Below, piece after piece: positions 40,660 to 52,799 of a DNA stretch of 64,000 nt. This stretch comes from Corallium rubrum (taxonomy: Eukaryota > Cnidaria > Anthozoa > Scleralcyonacea > Coralliidae), in contig OZ036017.1 of assembly GCA_964035015.1 (NCBI GenBank), forward strand, positions 4,749,261 to 4,813,260. The letters run 5' to 3'. Under the pieces are notes generated by a model. That model was not told the DNA's origin. It saw only the letters and a program-made list of their open reading frames with translations, and made no database searches. Both the position numbers and the translations under genes were made by a program. Numbering within the stretch: position 1 is the first letter of the stretch; each line of letters opens with the position of its first letter.

Positions 40660-40902
40660 CAATCAATTTCAAAAGTAGTTGGGACACTTGAGCTTTTCTA
40701 AATATACTCGTTCAACATCGTCTATTTTGCGATATGTACACAATCCCTCCCTCCCCCTCCCTTTACAATGTTGTCTAATGAAACAAATTAACAATTCCGG
40801 CAAAATTCACCGTAAACATGGTATACAATATTGAACAGGGGGCCGGGGGAGTTGGAAAACCGAAAAAGGACACAAATGTCCCAAGACTTTTGAAAATGAT
40901 TG
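40660..40902. mobile_element. 240-bp MITE, copy 1 (caatcaatttcaaaagt ends)
   Basis: Ends caatcaatttcaaaagtagt and inverse of caatcattttcaaaagtctt. A second copy lies at 45429-45669 with a few differences and the same ends. Confidence 0.8.
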
Positions 40903-41880
40903 TCTGAGAAAACATTTTTCGTTAATAGAACATTAGCTGTTATGTAGTTGCGTTTGTTATAATAATAGCAATAATTGAGTAAAATGTTGACATTTTGTTG
41001 GTAACAGAATTGTTATAGCCTAGGGAGTTGAAAGGCATTTAGTTGTGTTTATTGCTCCCAAAAAAGGGGATTTGATTAAGACGTCTTTGCACGAATTATT
41101 GAAAACATACTACAATGAAAGTTATCGCCTCATGACAATGCAATTGGAAAAGCTTGATTTATCTAAAAAATAATTTAAATTTGTTCACAATCAGTCGATT
41201 GCGCATTTTTTATGTATGTGGAGAGTTTAACTTATGCAATATTCCCTTCACTTAAACTACTTCGCCTTAAAGGGGAATTGAAACGTCCTTGTGTTAACCT
41301 GAGGTGCGCAGCCTTTCATGTGTTCTGCGCATGTAAGCGAAAACGCTTTTTGGATAGCGAATATTTTAATAATTTCACAAATGCCATAGAATATGTGCGT
41401 TACTCAATTTCACTACGGAAAGCAATATTGTAGAAGTGAACTTCGATCAAAAAGCTCGGAATTTTAAACATTCAATAACACCTATTATTATATGGCAAGC
41501 GTCACTTCCGGTGAAATAGCGCGCTGTGATTGGCTTAGAAACATTTTTAGCGGTCCATTACTTTCCCGTAATGGACCAGCGGTCCATTACGGAAAAAAAC
41601 AAAACAAATTTCTTATCAGCCATGTTGTTTGCAACTAAACAACGAAAGAAAACCGCAAGAATTTTGTGAATTCAACAACCTGAGGACTAAATTATGTATG
41701 ATTGGGACGAGAGCAATCTGGAAGCGAGTTTAGGAGTCCGAAAGCGACGACAACAAAAGCAACAACATTGAAAACGATGAGTTTATGACACACGCTCGAG
41801 GTCACACTAAACTGACTAAAGTACGTATCATGACAAGGTATAAATGTAAGGTTTGTTGTTTCAAAATGCCATATAATAAA
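40903..41880. other. Non-coding stretch
   Basis: No supported gene. A short inverted pair of ggtccattac motifs occurs near 41551-41600, next to gcaagcgtcacttccgg. Confidence 0.45.
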
Positions 41881-41883
41881 CTT

Positions 41884-42031
41884 TTTATTAACCTCGCTTG
41901 CTCGGTCTTTACAGAGAAATATCAGACCTCGGTCTTTGTGTACAAACCTCGCCCTACGGGCTCGGTCTGTACCAAAAAGACCTTGGTCCGATATTTCTCT
42001 GTAAAGACCTCGCGTTCGGTTAATAAGAAGT
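41884..42031. repeat. 148-bp foldback repeat
   Basis: ttattaacctcgcttgctcg at the left and ttcggttaataa at the right; arms share ctttacagagaaatatc. The loop has ctcgccctacgggctcgg. Non-coding MITE-like hairpin. Confidence 0.75.
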
Positions 42032-42470
42032 TAATACAAACAAGTAAATTGCGTAATATATTGAAAATTGTTTTAGGTTTTCATTTAGGTTTTCATTAGT
42101 ATACATATCATGCACAAGAGTAGAAGTATACACAGCGATAACACGTGGAAATAATGGGCTAATTATTAAAGTGCCCGTAACCCCAAAAACCTTTTTTAGC
42201 TATATCAAATCGTGGCATAATTTCTAGTGTTTCTGCGAAAACAAAATTTAATTTCTTAAAAAACTCCAATTTTTATGGCAGTTTGAAATTGGTAAAACAG
42301 CGATCTTAGCTGGCACACTTCCGTGATAATAATTCGTTTCGAGGAGGCTGGAACGAGTGTATTTTGTGACGTCACGCAAGGTACTCGTAGACTATAGCGC
42401 CTTCAAGGCTTTATGCTATAAATTTCGATATCTACAAATATTTGCGCTTGCTGTTAGAAACTTGTGAAAA

Positions 42471-42680
42471 GATGGTGTTTAATTATATTGCTGCCAATTG
42501 TACGAATAAAGCTAGTCGGCTCAAGAATGGTGCAAGTCTTCCAAACCATTCCATATTTCAACTATGACCAATCTGACGCAAGAAGCGCAGAAAAATTTGG
42601 GTTGATTTAGATTTCGTGAAGACAAAACGTGTCTTCGAACCTTCGAATTCGAGAGAAGATATTGCGTGTTACATGGTCAA
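42471..42680 (+). pseudogene. THAP-domain remnant
   Basis: ATG at 42472-42474 opens MVFNYIAANCTNKASRLKNG. A shifted frame further on gives RKIWVDLDFVKTKR and FEPSNSR, which match the usual THAP order (C...C, K/R-W, KR...F-x-P). The matching Cys-x2-His is not seen. THAP fingers serve as DNA-binding parts of P-element-like and other transposases, so this is probably a decayed transposase start. Confidence 0.45.
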
Positions 42681-43151
42681 ACAAAACCGATCTATCAAAA
42701 ATTAAGGACTGATCATCTCAGGATTTGTGTATTTCCAAGTATTCATGACCAAAAACCAGAGTGTAAACACATCGCTAAACACCTTTCGCTTATTTCCACT
42801 GTTCTTCTGTTGTAATTTTCCAACCAGTTCATCCTCGGCCAAAGTGTTCGGCATATTCTAAGCTGGAGTTTAATACCTTCCCCTCGACTTGAATATTCAT
42901 GTTGACTTTCACCGACATTGATTTCTGCATCTTCATCACACCATATCATCCACGAATAATGTTTACGCCGTGTAGTTCCGACACCGGATCTTTAGGTTCG
43001 ATGGCTGTAGATCCGACATTGACATAACGCGTGCGAAATAGTTTACTTTGAACTTAGTGCTTGTCGAATCTTTTCAACAACCAGCACAAGGCCCGACATT
43101 ACTTAGTCTTTTGAGTTTTGGGCAAAAGGTTAGAAAGAAAACTTAACTGGC

Positions 43152-43780
43152 GTGGAAAATTTATTTAACCACTCGACTGCTATTACTATTTACAAATCTC
43201 TGATTGAACCTTTGTTTGATTACTGTGATATTGTTTGGGATAACTGTCCAATTGCACAAAAAACAAGGTTACAAAAGCTTCAAAATAGAGCTGCTCGAGT
43301 TATAACACAACAAGGTTATGACATCAGATTCCATGAAATACGTGAAGAGCTTGGTTGGGTAACTCTTGCCAATAGACGCTCAAAGAATAAAGCTATAATG
43401 ATGTATAAGGTTTTGAATGATGCTGCACCCTCTTATCTTAGAGATTTATTTCAAACATATCCAAGTACATTAAACTACTCTCTAAGAAGTAGAGATACAA
43501 ATGTTCTACCGCCAAAACCCAAAACTGAATACCTCAAAAAGAGTTTCAAATTTTCTGGAACAAAGCTATGGAATGAGTTACCCAACGAAATAAAATTAGA
43601 AAATTCCCTAACTTCGTTCAAAAGAAAAGTGTCGTTACACAGTCTCATTCAATCTGATTAGTTAAATTGTAAATAATATATTTTTATTGTTATTGTATAT
43701 ATTTATAACTAATACCTTGTTTCGGCTCACACGAAAAGCAATTTATTGTAAATTGATTGTGATTCCGAAGTTAAATAAAA
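43152..43780 (+). pseudogene. LINE RT C-terminal fragment with 3' UTR
   Basis: 169 codons: TIYKSLIEPLFDYCDIVWDN, LQKLQNRAARVITQQ, then LRSRDTNVLPPKPKTEYLKK and FSGTKLWNELPNEIK, the conserved C-terminal region after RT in CR1/L2/RTE-like LINEs. The catalytic part is absent (5' truncation). About 125 bases of 3' UTR follow, ending gttaaataaaaaatttt, and directly the (CT)n array. Confidence 0.75.
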
Positions 43781-43782
43781 AA

Positions 43783-44063
<281 letters not shown>

Positions 44064-44809
44064 AAATGATTAAAGTTTAAAAGACAGTTTTGATATTTGA
44101 CAGAACCTAGTCTGTTTCAAAGCAAAAAACGAATTCTACAGATTGACCGACTTAAATTCAACCACGGCCGTACTGAAGTTCGTCAGTTCGGTAACCGCAT
44201 TAATATTTCTATAATCGCTGCACTGTGTCAGTCTTCCCAAGTGTTTATGCTACGATGTCTCGATTGATGATCTAAGACTGAGTGATAATGTCGGACCCTG
44301 TGCTGTTGTTGAAAAGATCCGACGAGGACTAAGCGTGAAATAAACTGTATTGCGATCTATAATAAACTGTATGTAGCGATCGAACCTAAAGTTCTGGTGT
44401 CGGAATTATAACCACGGCGTAAAGTTTATGTTCGAGTCATCAGACTGATAACTGATTTCAGAATCTGATTCACTGTTAGACATGTTTGCTAGACAATACT
44501 TAGAATTTTAAGAATGTGAAGTTTGTCGAGCGCTGACCGAATCGATGGAATGATATGTAAGATCATCGAAGCAACAGCATCAAAGCTATAAACCGACTAC
44601 CTTGCGTGATGTCAAAAAGCCGACTAGATCCAGGCTCCTGGTTATAAAAAATTACGACGGCACTGGGCCACCAAAAGCCAAATTCAACACGCCATAAAAA
44701 CCGGACAATTTATCCAAATTGGAAAAATTTTTCACTAAAACACTACAAATGAAGCGTACATTCGATGAGCCGAAAATTGATTTTGGGGTTAGGGGCACTT
44801 TAACAAATA

Positions 44810-45425
44810 TAACTTGATATTCGGTTGTTATTACTAATTCCAGCACTGTGCTCGCACAGTACTCACCAGGAATTATTTCGGTAAATGTGTTGTTTCACGA
44901 AAACTGGTCACTTCGGCTGTTTGCTAGTGTTATCAGCATTGTGTTGGTATTTGTAAAGGTATTAACTGCTGTTTCATTCACAAAATAGCCTTTAAGCGGC
45001 GACGATGCTCACTTCCATAGCATAAAAGGAGACATAAGATCAAGTTATTTATAGTATATAGCGAGCATCGTTGTAAGAAACGTATTTTAAAAGCGTCAAT
45101 TGTAAAAATGCATTATTATCTTATTCAAACATAACATACTACAAGGAGGGTCAAAATAACACATCATTTTAAATAACAGTCTTCGCTCTATTGCGTATTT
45201 TTCTAGTGAGTATACCGTTGTGAGTATCTTTGCGAGAAGCGTCGGGATATCAGCAGCACCACAGGGGGGCTAACTAAATTCTGAAATGTCATATTCCCAG
45301 CTAAATGTTAGTGATTAAGAGGTTGTAATTGTGCTATGACATTGTTTTAGCTTTCTGCCTATAATGTATAGTGTTTAGTTGACTGAAATAGCATGCTTTT
45401 CGATAATATAGTTAAATAGCGCTTT
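44810..45425. other. Non-coding stretch
   Basis: No supported gene, RNA or clear repeat. Confidence 0.45.
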
Positions 45426-45428
45426 GGA

Positions 45429-45669
45429 CAATCAATTTCAAAAGTAGTTGGGACACTTGGGCTTTTCTAAATATACTCGTTCAACATCGTCTATTTTGCA
45501 ATGTGTACACAATCCCTCTCTCCCCCTCCCCTTACAATGTTGTCTAATGAAACAAATTAACAATTCCGGCAAAATTCACCGTAAACATGGTGTACAACAT
45601 TGAACAGGGGGCCGGGAGTTGGAAAACCGAAAAAGGACACAAATGTCCCAAGACTTTTGAAAATGATTG
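45429..45669. mobile_element. 240-bp MITE, copy 2
   Basis: About 95% like 40660-40902, same ends. Both contain gtacacaatccct and gaacagggggccggg. Confidence 0.8.
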
Positions 45670-45710
45670 TAGGTAAAAAATCTGACATAGTTTAACGCTA
45701 CTCTGGTTTA

Positions 45711-45949
45711 GGAGCTGTTCATATGGGGCTGGCTTGCCCGGTTGCCGGGCTGATCAGTTTTAAGTCACGAAAATCTTTCTATGACTGCAAAAAAGAATTA
45801 GAATACCCTGTATGCTATACTTACAGAAAAACGAAATCAATTCTGCATTGTTATTTCATTCTGCATTTCTCAAATAGTCGTAATAAAATTTTCGTGACAT
45901 ATAATCCGCCCGCGGTAACCGGGCTAGCCCGCCTCATATGAACTGCCCC
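45711..45949. mobile_element. 239-bp Harbinger-type MITE
   Basis: Ends GGAGCTGTTCATATG and GGGGCAGTTCATATG (inverse), with TTA on both sides (45708-45710, 45950-45952). Arms include a GC-rich block (gcccggttgccgggc). A fragment of the same family lies at about 39805-39862. Confidence 0.8.
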
Positions 45950-45952
45950 TTA

Positions 45953-46895
45953 AAAGTTTTTTAAACGCAACTTAAAAAGTTCAGTACTGTTCATGACCTA
46001 ACGTTTCGATCTATGTGTCTGCATCAGTGGTAATCGTGAAAAAGGTCCCATATTTATACTCTCAAATAAGACCGATGATGATAATTTCAGCACCAATCCA
46101 CGGTATCAACAAAAACGTTTGGAGGCTCGCCATATTAATAGCGTCCACGCTCTATTAAACCACGGGATGACGGCTGTCTACCACCAGATAACTACTAGAT
46201 AATATCATCATCTTTTTATCCAAAGTAGCGTACTATGTCGGATTTTTCACCTTGTGGCGTCGAGGACTTATTTGTTGAAATGAAACTTTATCGCAATAGT
46301 ATTGAAATAGTCAAAATAACCTCACTATATAGTCACCCATATGATTTCCACTCACTGGTTGATCAGCCTTTTCTATTGTTTTTCCTAAGCTCATAATCTC
46401 AGTCGTCTGTGTCTTCCGTCTGTATAAACACTGGTTCTGGAGGTAAAACGGGAACACCAGAATTGGGGACACCATGTGTCTTTCGAAAATTGTTGTCATT
46501 ATTAAGCCAAGGTGAATGGACTGGTTCAACTGTGGTGACTTCCCGATAGGCTTGGCGGTAATGTTCATGACTGTTACCATTCTTCAAGTTCTAAAAATAT
46601 TATACATTAATTAGATTGGAGTGAACATAATAAAACTAGAGAGTATTCAGAAACTACATATACCTCGAATCCGCTAGTGGGTTATTATTTTCACCTTATT
46701 AAAAAATGCCGAATTAAAATTCTTTTATGTGCATATAAATTAGCTCGTATAACTTCGCCTTATGACCTCGTTTTAAAGTAAAAATATTTGGAATTTCCCA
46801 CGTGAATACGAGTTCATAAGGGACAATTTATATGTAAATAAAATAATTTTAATTCGTCGGCCATTTTTGAATACGGTGCAAGAACAAAAGTTCAA
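45953..46895. other. Non-coding stretch
   Basis: No supported gene. The short minus ORFs near 46311-46587 have no conserved look. Confidence 0.4.
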
Positions 46896-46897
46896 CA

Positions 46898-46898
<1 letters not shown>

Positions 46899-46969
<71 letters not shown>

Positions 46970-47299
46970 AACGAATTATTATACAGGATAAAAACACTTC
47001 AGCAAATGGCTTGCTGTTGTCAATGTGTGTCCTGTAGCCTGAATTAATTAACTAATAAATTATATACTGATTAAAACGAGTTACTAAATATAAAGGTTAA
47101 GATACATTTAAAAATAGTCTTCTAACAGTTTTAAAAAGTTTTGATAATTTTCCATTTTCCGTATTTCAGCTGGTAGGTCGTTGTACACTTTTGCTCCCAT
47201 GAAAAAGAACGATTTCCTTGCATATTCAGTTCTTATTTTTGGGAGTCGCAACAGACAATCATGGGTAGCGCTTGTAATTAAGGAAAAAACAAAACCCAA
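46899..47299 (-). pseudogene. LINE C-terminal fragment with (AAT)n tail
   Basis: On the minus strand LRLPKIRTEYARKSFFFMGA and KVYNDLPAEIRKMENYQNFL end at TAA 47108, followed by about 135 bases of 3' UTR and an AAT microsatellite (46899-46969). Only the last 40-60 residues of the RT protein remain. Confidence 0.65.
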
Positions 47300-47584
47300 A
47301 AATTTACATGTCTTAGTTCACGACCGCTTTATTACTCCGGATGCTGTGGTAGGCCAGAGTATTAAATTCGGCTCTGTGTCTTTTCCATTTTTTCTGCGTC
47401 GCACATCTGCATTCTTGCGCAATCCTCGACCCATTGTGCTTTGGTGGTGCGTCACTCGCATGCACATCGATCGACATCTTACGTGGAATTTCTTCTGCTC
47501 AGCTAGATTTCAAAATTATACGGCCAACTATAAAGCAAGTGTCTTTGTTTTGTTTTTGCTTTGTCTTTGTTCATAAAATAAGTA

Positions 47585-48060
<476 letters not shown>

Positions 48061-49035
48061 AGTATATCACACATTAACAGATAAAGACAACCTGAATAGT
48101 TTTCTAGCCAAAGAAATTCTTCAGCCCGAGTGAACGCCAATAAGCAGGCGTCTTGTTCTACTAACAACGGGACTGTTAATTCTATTGTTATTTTTAATTC
48201 AGTTAAATATTCAGTTGTCCAATCATTAATAATTCGTGAAGAAAATTCAAAAGAAATTAATGTTGTCAAATCAGGAGTTGTCAAATTGGATTTATACAAA
48301 TTCATCCTAATTTACATAAACTTTCCGATCGATTTTCTCGGCTTAAAAGCTTATATCTTAAAGACTATTGATAAACCTAAACAGTTAGATGCATGTAAAT
48401 TGGATAAGTCGCACACATTCGCCGCTCGCGTTGTAAATATGTTACAGTTCGGACGCTCATATTGTATATATTAACTTAAAGTTTTGCATACTGATATAAA
48501 GACAATGAGCGCAAATGTTTACGGAATGGTGGTGCCCTGGCTGACGTGTATATTCTGGGGGTCAGAGCGCTAGCCCGCGGAATCGTCGCCACGAACACAG
48601 AAACGTGGGCTCTGGGAAGGAGAATGAAAGAGAGAGAGAACGTTTTTGACGCATGGGCTTATTTTGGCAACTTTTTGACGACATGTCTTACAAGCAAAGC
48701 ATTCCGCAAGTAAATACAATTTTTACACTGGTCCAAATGTGCTTGATATTGCATGATATTGTAATAAATTTGTGTTTATTCTGCTTGTACGTCGTTCGTC
48801 TGTTAATACGTTCAATAGCAAGCGACGTTTTTGACGCCAAACCGAGGGCACCGCTCTTTAGCAGTGTACTGTGTCTGGTTCGTATTCATTTCTCAACCAA
48901 AATTTAATGTGGGTATATTATAAGTAATATTGGGCATTTCACTCGATTACATAGCGTGTTCTAAGGATTTTGGGTGAAGGAAAATTCGAGTGTAGAATAT
49001 ATACATTTTAAGACCAAACCTGGACCAGTTGCGAA
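48061..49035. other. Non-coding stretch
   Basis: An open frame at 48130-48474 (+) is long for chance but AT-rich and unrecognised. Nothing else is supported. Confidence 0.4.
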
Positions 49036-49042
49036 AAATGCA

Positions 49043-49118
49043 ACTACACAGGCCTTCCGGCAGGAATTGAACCCACGACCTTGCGATTCTAGTGCAATGC
49101 TCTGACCACTGAGCAAAA
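49043..49118 (-). repeat. tRNA-like sequence, head of a SINE
   Basis: On the minus strand ttgctcagtggtcagagca fits box A with a good D stem. tcgtgggttcaattcctgcc fits box B with a T arm. A 7-base anticodon-type loop (ctagaat) sits between. The acceptor stem does not pair, so this is a tRNA-derived SINE head or pseudo-tRNA, not a functional gene. Confidence 0.6.
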
Positions 49119-49990
49119 TCCAGTCTGATGAACAAAAAATACATTGAAAATAATAATTTTCGTCGTTTAGGTGTTTTTACTTGGACTTAATGATTCAAGC
49201 GGTGCTTTAGAAGGAAAGGCCGAACAATCAAGCGAATACACACACACACAAAGTTTTGTGGGAGAAGGGGTTTGGGGTGAAGTACTCCGATTGTCTAAAA
49301 TTGTGGTTAAATATTATCCCAACGACTCATTGTTACATGGCCTTAGCTTGTTGTCCTGGGGGTATATATTCCCCATCAGAACTCTGCTAATGCCCTAGGA
49401 GTAATAATCCCCGAGTAGGACATATCCTGCCAAAGGGGAAGCGACCCCCTAAGACATCGATCTGAACCAAGGGGTCATAATCCCCTTGGACAGTCCTTAC
49501 GATTCGACTAATCATTATATTTACATAAAATAACCTCGAAGGTGACCATTGGGAGCACTTCATCCCCAAACCAAAACTTTATTTTTTACAGCAGGGGCAT
49601 AAAACTATCAAGAATAACACCAATAAATTATTTACAAAAATAGTTGCAAGTTCTTCAAACTATCTGTTCGTTCGTGGAGAAACATTACCACATGCTTTCC
49701 AGTGTCCATTGTTTAACACAACATAAAGGAAACTAGGCTAAAAATCTGCTATCAAATGATATTAGCAGATTATTCCCACGTATATACCAATATTTTTCGT
49801 TTCGAAAATATTTGCGTCGCAACCCGTGGAGCTTGTATAAGTGCAACTTTGAAGCGGTAGCTTTCAATGTAGAGCTCTTGGATAAAGTGATTCATTTTGG
49901 CGCGTTTTGAACTTATATGTGCCTCTTGCGCGAATTGTAATTGGTTACTTTTCCCGCCGAAGAGAGAAGTGATGTTCTAATTGGTTAGCA
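49119..49990. other. Non-coding stretch
   Basis: No supported gene. A few short inverted motifs near 49360-49500 (ggtataatccccttgg-like). Confidence 0.4.
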
Positions 49991-49996
49991 ACCCTT

Positions 49997-50155
49997 ACGA
50001 AAATTACACATGTGGATCACCAGTGAACCACCGGTGGATCACATGTGACCACATGGGGGTCACATGTGACCACATGTGGGTCACATGTGGCCATATATGT
50101 GTCACATGCGGCCACATGGTGGTCACATGTGTCTCTAATGTTTTTCATGTGCACT
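49997..50155. repeat. Tandem cacatgtg-rich repeats
   Basis: About six imperfect copies of gtcacatgtgaccacatgtg-type units; each unit is nearly palindromic. Many CACATG E-box-like sites are present, which may be chance. Confidence 0.8.
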
Positions 50156-50191
50156 GGCAAGCTGGAAGAAAACGACCTTTATAGAACTTCT

Positions 50192-50194
<3 letters not shown>

Positions 50195-50264
<70 letters not shown>
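50195..50264. repeat. (AT)n microsatellite
   Basis: About 35 AT units, pure. Confidence 0.95.
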
Positions 50265-50267
<3 letters not shown>

Positions 50268-50339
50268 GGTTGTTGATAGGTGGGAGTAACACTTTGGCCA
50301 ACCTTCCTGTTCAAGGTTTTGGCACAGCTTGTAATGAAC

Positions 50340-50582
50340 GTTGTCTCGTTAACTTTAATTTATATATTAGCACATATAAATTGGCTTTTAACCCTAAGCC
50401 TGAATATTTGTGTCACTAGCGTGTTTACCGTCTATAACTTTTTATAGCTTGTTATTGACTCACAACTCAAGTGGCTTTCTAACCCTGATCACAAACCGAG
50501 TTTATATTTATCATAAATAGCGTCTTTACCGTCTATGGCTTGTACGCTATAACCTAACCCACAAGTCGCTTTCGACCCTCTA
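50340..50582. repeat. Degenerate tandem units with taccgtctat
   Basis: Units of roughly 110 bases share ggctttnaaccct and gcgtnttaccgtctat. About two and a half copies. Non-coding. Confidence 0.45.
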
Positions 50583-51100
50583 GTCTAACATTTTGACTAA
50601 ACGTTATAATCCCCAAAACAGATCAAGAACTACAAAGAAGAAACAAAAAACGTTGTGGTTATTCGTTCAACATCGGAATCCAATGTCTAAACGCTATTCG
50701 TCCGACATTACAAAACTTGAGGAACGATTCACAAAATTCGATTTAAAATACTAACAATTATGCATCAGTCCTAATCCTAAATATAAATCTTACAAAAGAA
50801 AAAGCTTTAAAATTAAACCAAAACAAATGGAGGTAAAACTTGAAGACTGAAAGAAAAAAAAAGAAGTTACCGACAGGATTTGAATTCGCCCATATATCAC
50901 GTTGCCACAAGGCTGGTAACTAGGCCATTCGGCCATTGCAACCAACTGCTAAACCTCCAGGAAAATTGGAACTGAACATAATTCCTATGTTTTACCAATA
51001 GTTTAGCAAACCCTGAAACCGAATCCTTATTACTCTAGTTTCTTCTTTGTAGTTCTTGATCTTTTTCGAATTTACATTTAGTCAAAATGTTAGAATATAA
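50583..51100. mobile_element. Inverted-repeat element enclosing a tRNA-like sequence
   Basis: Left ctaacattttgactaaa, agatcaagaactacaaag; right end the inverse (51039-51100). About 60-bp arms enclose about 390 bases, including the tRNA-like sequence at 50873-50945. Confidence 0.6.
50873..50945 (-). tRNA. Possible tRNA pseudogene (Leu/Ser-like)
   Basis: On the minus strand atggccgaatggcctagt resembles the D-arm of class II tRNAs, and gcgaattcaaatcctgtcgg resembles the T arm. A T-rich run (ttctttttttttc) follows as a possible Pol III stop. Acceptor pairing is poor. Probably a pseudogene. Confidence 0.35.
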
Positions 51101-51700
51101 AGGTTAGGGTGAAGTTATCTTTCAAATAATAAGACGTTCATTTTATGAACGCAAACAAAAAATAGTGCTTCTGTTTATTAAAGTTATTTACTATATTGCT
51201 CTGAAAATGTTGCAGGTTTTGGAGATAAATATCACAGCAAAAAATGGGTGTCTGGGTTTGTAAAAATTCCTAATACGTTCAGAGTTATCGAATTTTTACT
51301 ATTACAGCTAAAACACACTCTCATAGGAGGTTGAATGAGCTTGCATAAAAAGACATAAAACGATAAATATTGAAAATTTTATGTAATTCCCAGACACACT
51401 AATTGTCCCCAGAATAGTAGTTTTCTCAAATATCAATTTTTAGATGATTCTGATAAATTCGTGTTCACTTATAGCTTTTTAAAGTTCTTAACTCAAAACA
51501 TTTCTTTGAGGAAAAGCCGTGTGAAAGAAACCTCTTGTCACTTATTCACACAAAGTAAATGCGCTTTTTCCTTGTTTAGAAATAAAAAACATGATTTCCT
51601 TTCCCGCAGAATCTGAAAGCCTTCATAAAATGTTTCACTTTCAGCGAATAAAAAAAATTAAAAAATAGTAGTTTGAAGGTCTACAGTAATCTTAAGCTGA
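51101..51700. other. AT-rich non-coding stretch
   Basis: No supported gene. It would be the 3' flank of the 51716-52721 exon. Confidence 0.45.
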
Positions 51701-51715
51701 GGAAAAATCTTTTTA

Positions 51716-52721
51716 TTAACACCACAATACCTCTAGTGTGTCCTGAAATGATGCGGTGTGTTTCGTGCGATCATCTTCCATCCTCTCGTCGCCACCAGTC
51801 TCATTGCTCATCTTCTGTAGCCGACCACTGTACTGTTTGAAACTCCCCGATGAATAAGAACTCTTCATGTGCTCGTCTTTCGCAGTCTTTCGTTCCCAAC
51901 CTTCGCGCTCTTCAGACTGGCTGTCACTCGGTCGGGGCGGTCCATGCAAGTAGTCGGAGAACTCGCTGCCGCTAATCGATGCGATCTCAGGCTCAAACTC
52001 TTTATTGGTTCGTGTTGATGGGTTTCCTGGGAACTCGGATCTTTTTACCATTCTGTAATTTTCTTTATAATAGTCCGTGGCGTTTCTTTCCTCGCTGGTG
52101 GAGACTGCGCTAAGCCCGTAAGAAGGATTATGGCACGCTACGTTCGATTTTGGCTTGACTTCATCTTGATTGCGATGGGCGCTGCTGCGCTCATAGTTAC
52201 GGGCTTCTGGATTTAACAAGAGTTCGTAATAGTTAGTGCGTTCGGTGCAGTGCTCGTAAGAAGGTCGGCTATCGGTGATAAATACATCATTGAATACAGG
52301 AGATCGCCGCGAGTCTGTTAAATGCTTAACTCGTCCTTGTTTCCTCATACTGCGTCGCTCCGATTTCTTCCGAGAACTTCTGTGTGGCATAGTTTGGTTG
52401 TATCTCCATCGCGAAAGATTATTTTGCAACGCCACGTCCTCAGTGCAATCTCGAGTTGTGAAGCGCCTCGATTCGATGTTTCCTTTCCCTGGAGGATAGT
52501 TGATGTCGGATGAAGTATGGTTGACTATCTTTCTCCGCCTCATCGGGTGCTGAGATTCGGTTTTATATCTTATAGGGACAGTTATCCAGGATTGAGGGCC
52601 GTCGGAATTTTGTGTCTGGAGAGACCAGGTATACGAAATAGGTTTATGTCGTGGAGTCGTTAAAGACGAGACTTTCTTGTAGCTCAACTTTGAGAAATTT
52701 CTTGGGAGTGATCTTGTTTTC
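51716..52721 (-). CDS. Candidate host gene, last exon (unknown hydrophilic protein)
   Basis: About 335 codons open to TAA at 51716, with higher GC than its surroundings. On the minus strand a good splice acceptor (ttttgtttattag) lies just before 52721; an alternative ATG at 52789 would make a 357-codon ORF. AATAAA overlaps the stop, so it is a last exon. The protein is hydrophilic, Ser/Arg/Glu-rich, without a membrane segment in the exon. It has Tyr-based motifs (NYYELLL, NPSYG, DYYKENY) that would fit a cytoplasmic tail or adaptor (speculation). No repeat or transposase feature. I do not recognise a family. Confidence 0.5.
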
Positions 52722-52799
52722 CTAATAAACAAAAACGTAACGTATATCCTTAAAGGTTTCTCACTTTTCAATTCTTTAACTATCAACAAGATGAACCTA

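Noticed and set aside
46773-46997. Poly-Asn ORF; also poly-Ile ORFs at 47859-48305
   Set aside because: Translations of (AAT)n/(ATT)n LINE tails.
48130-48474. 114-codon plus-strand ORF
   Set aside because: Low-complexity, AT-rich and directly after a microsatellite; no recognised features.
49043-49118. Functional tRNA gene
   Set aside because: Box A and B are good but the acceptor stem does not pair; more likely a SINE head.
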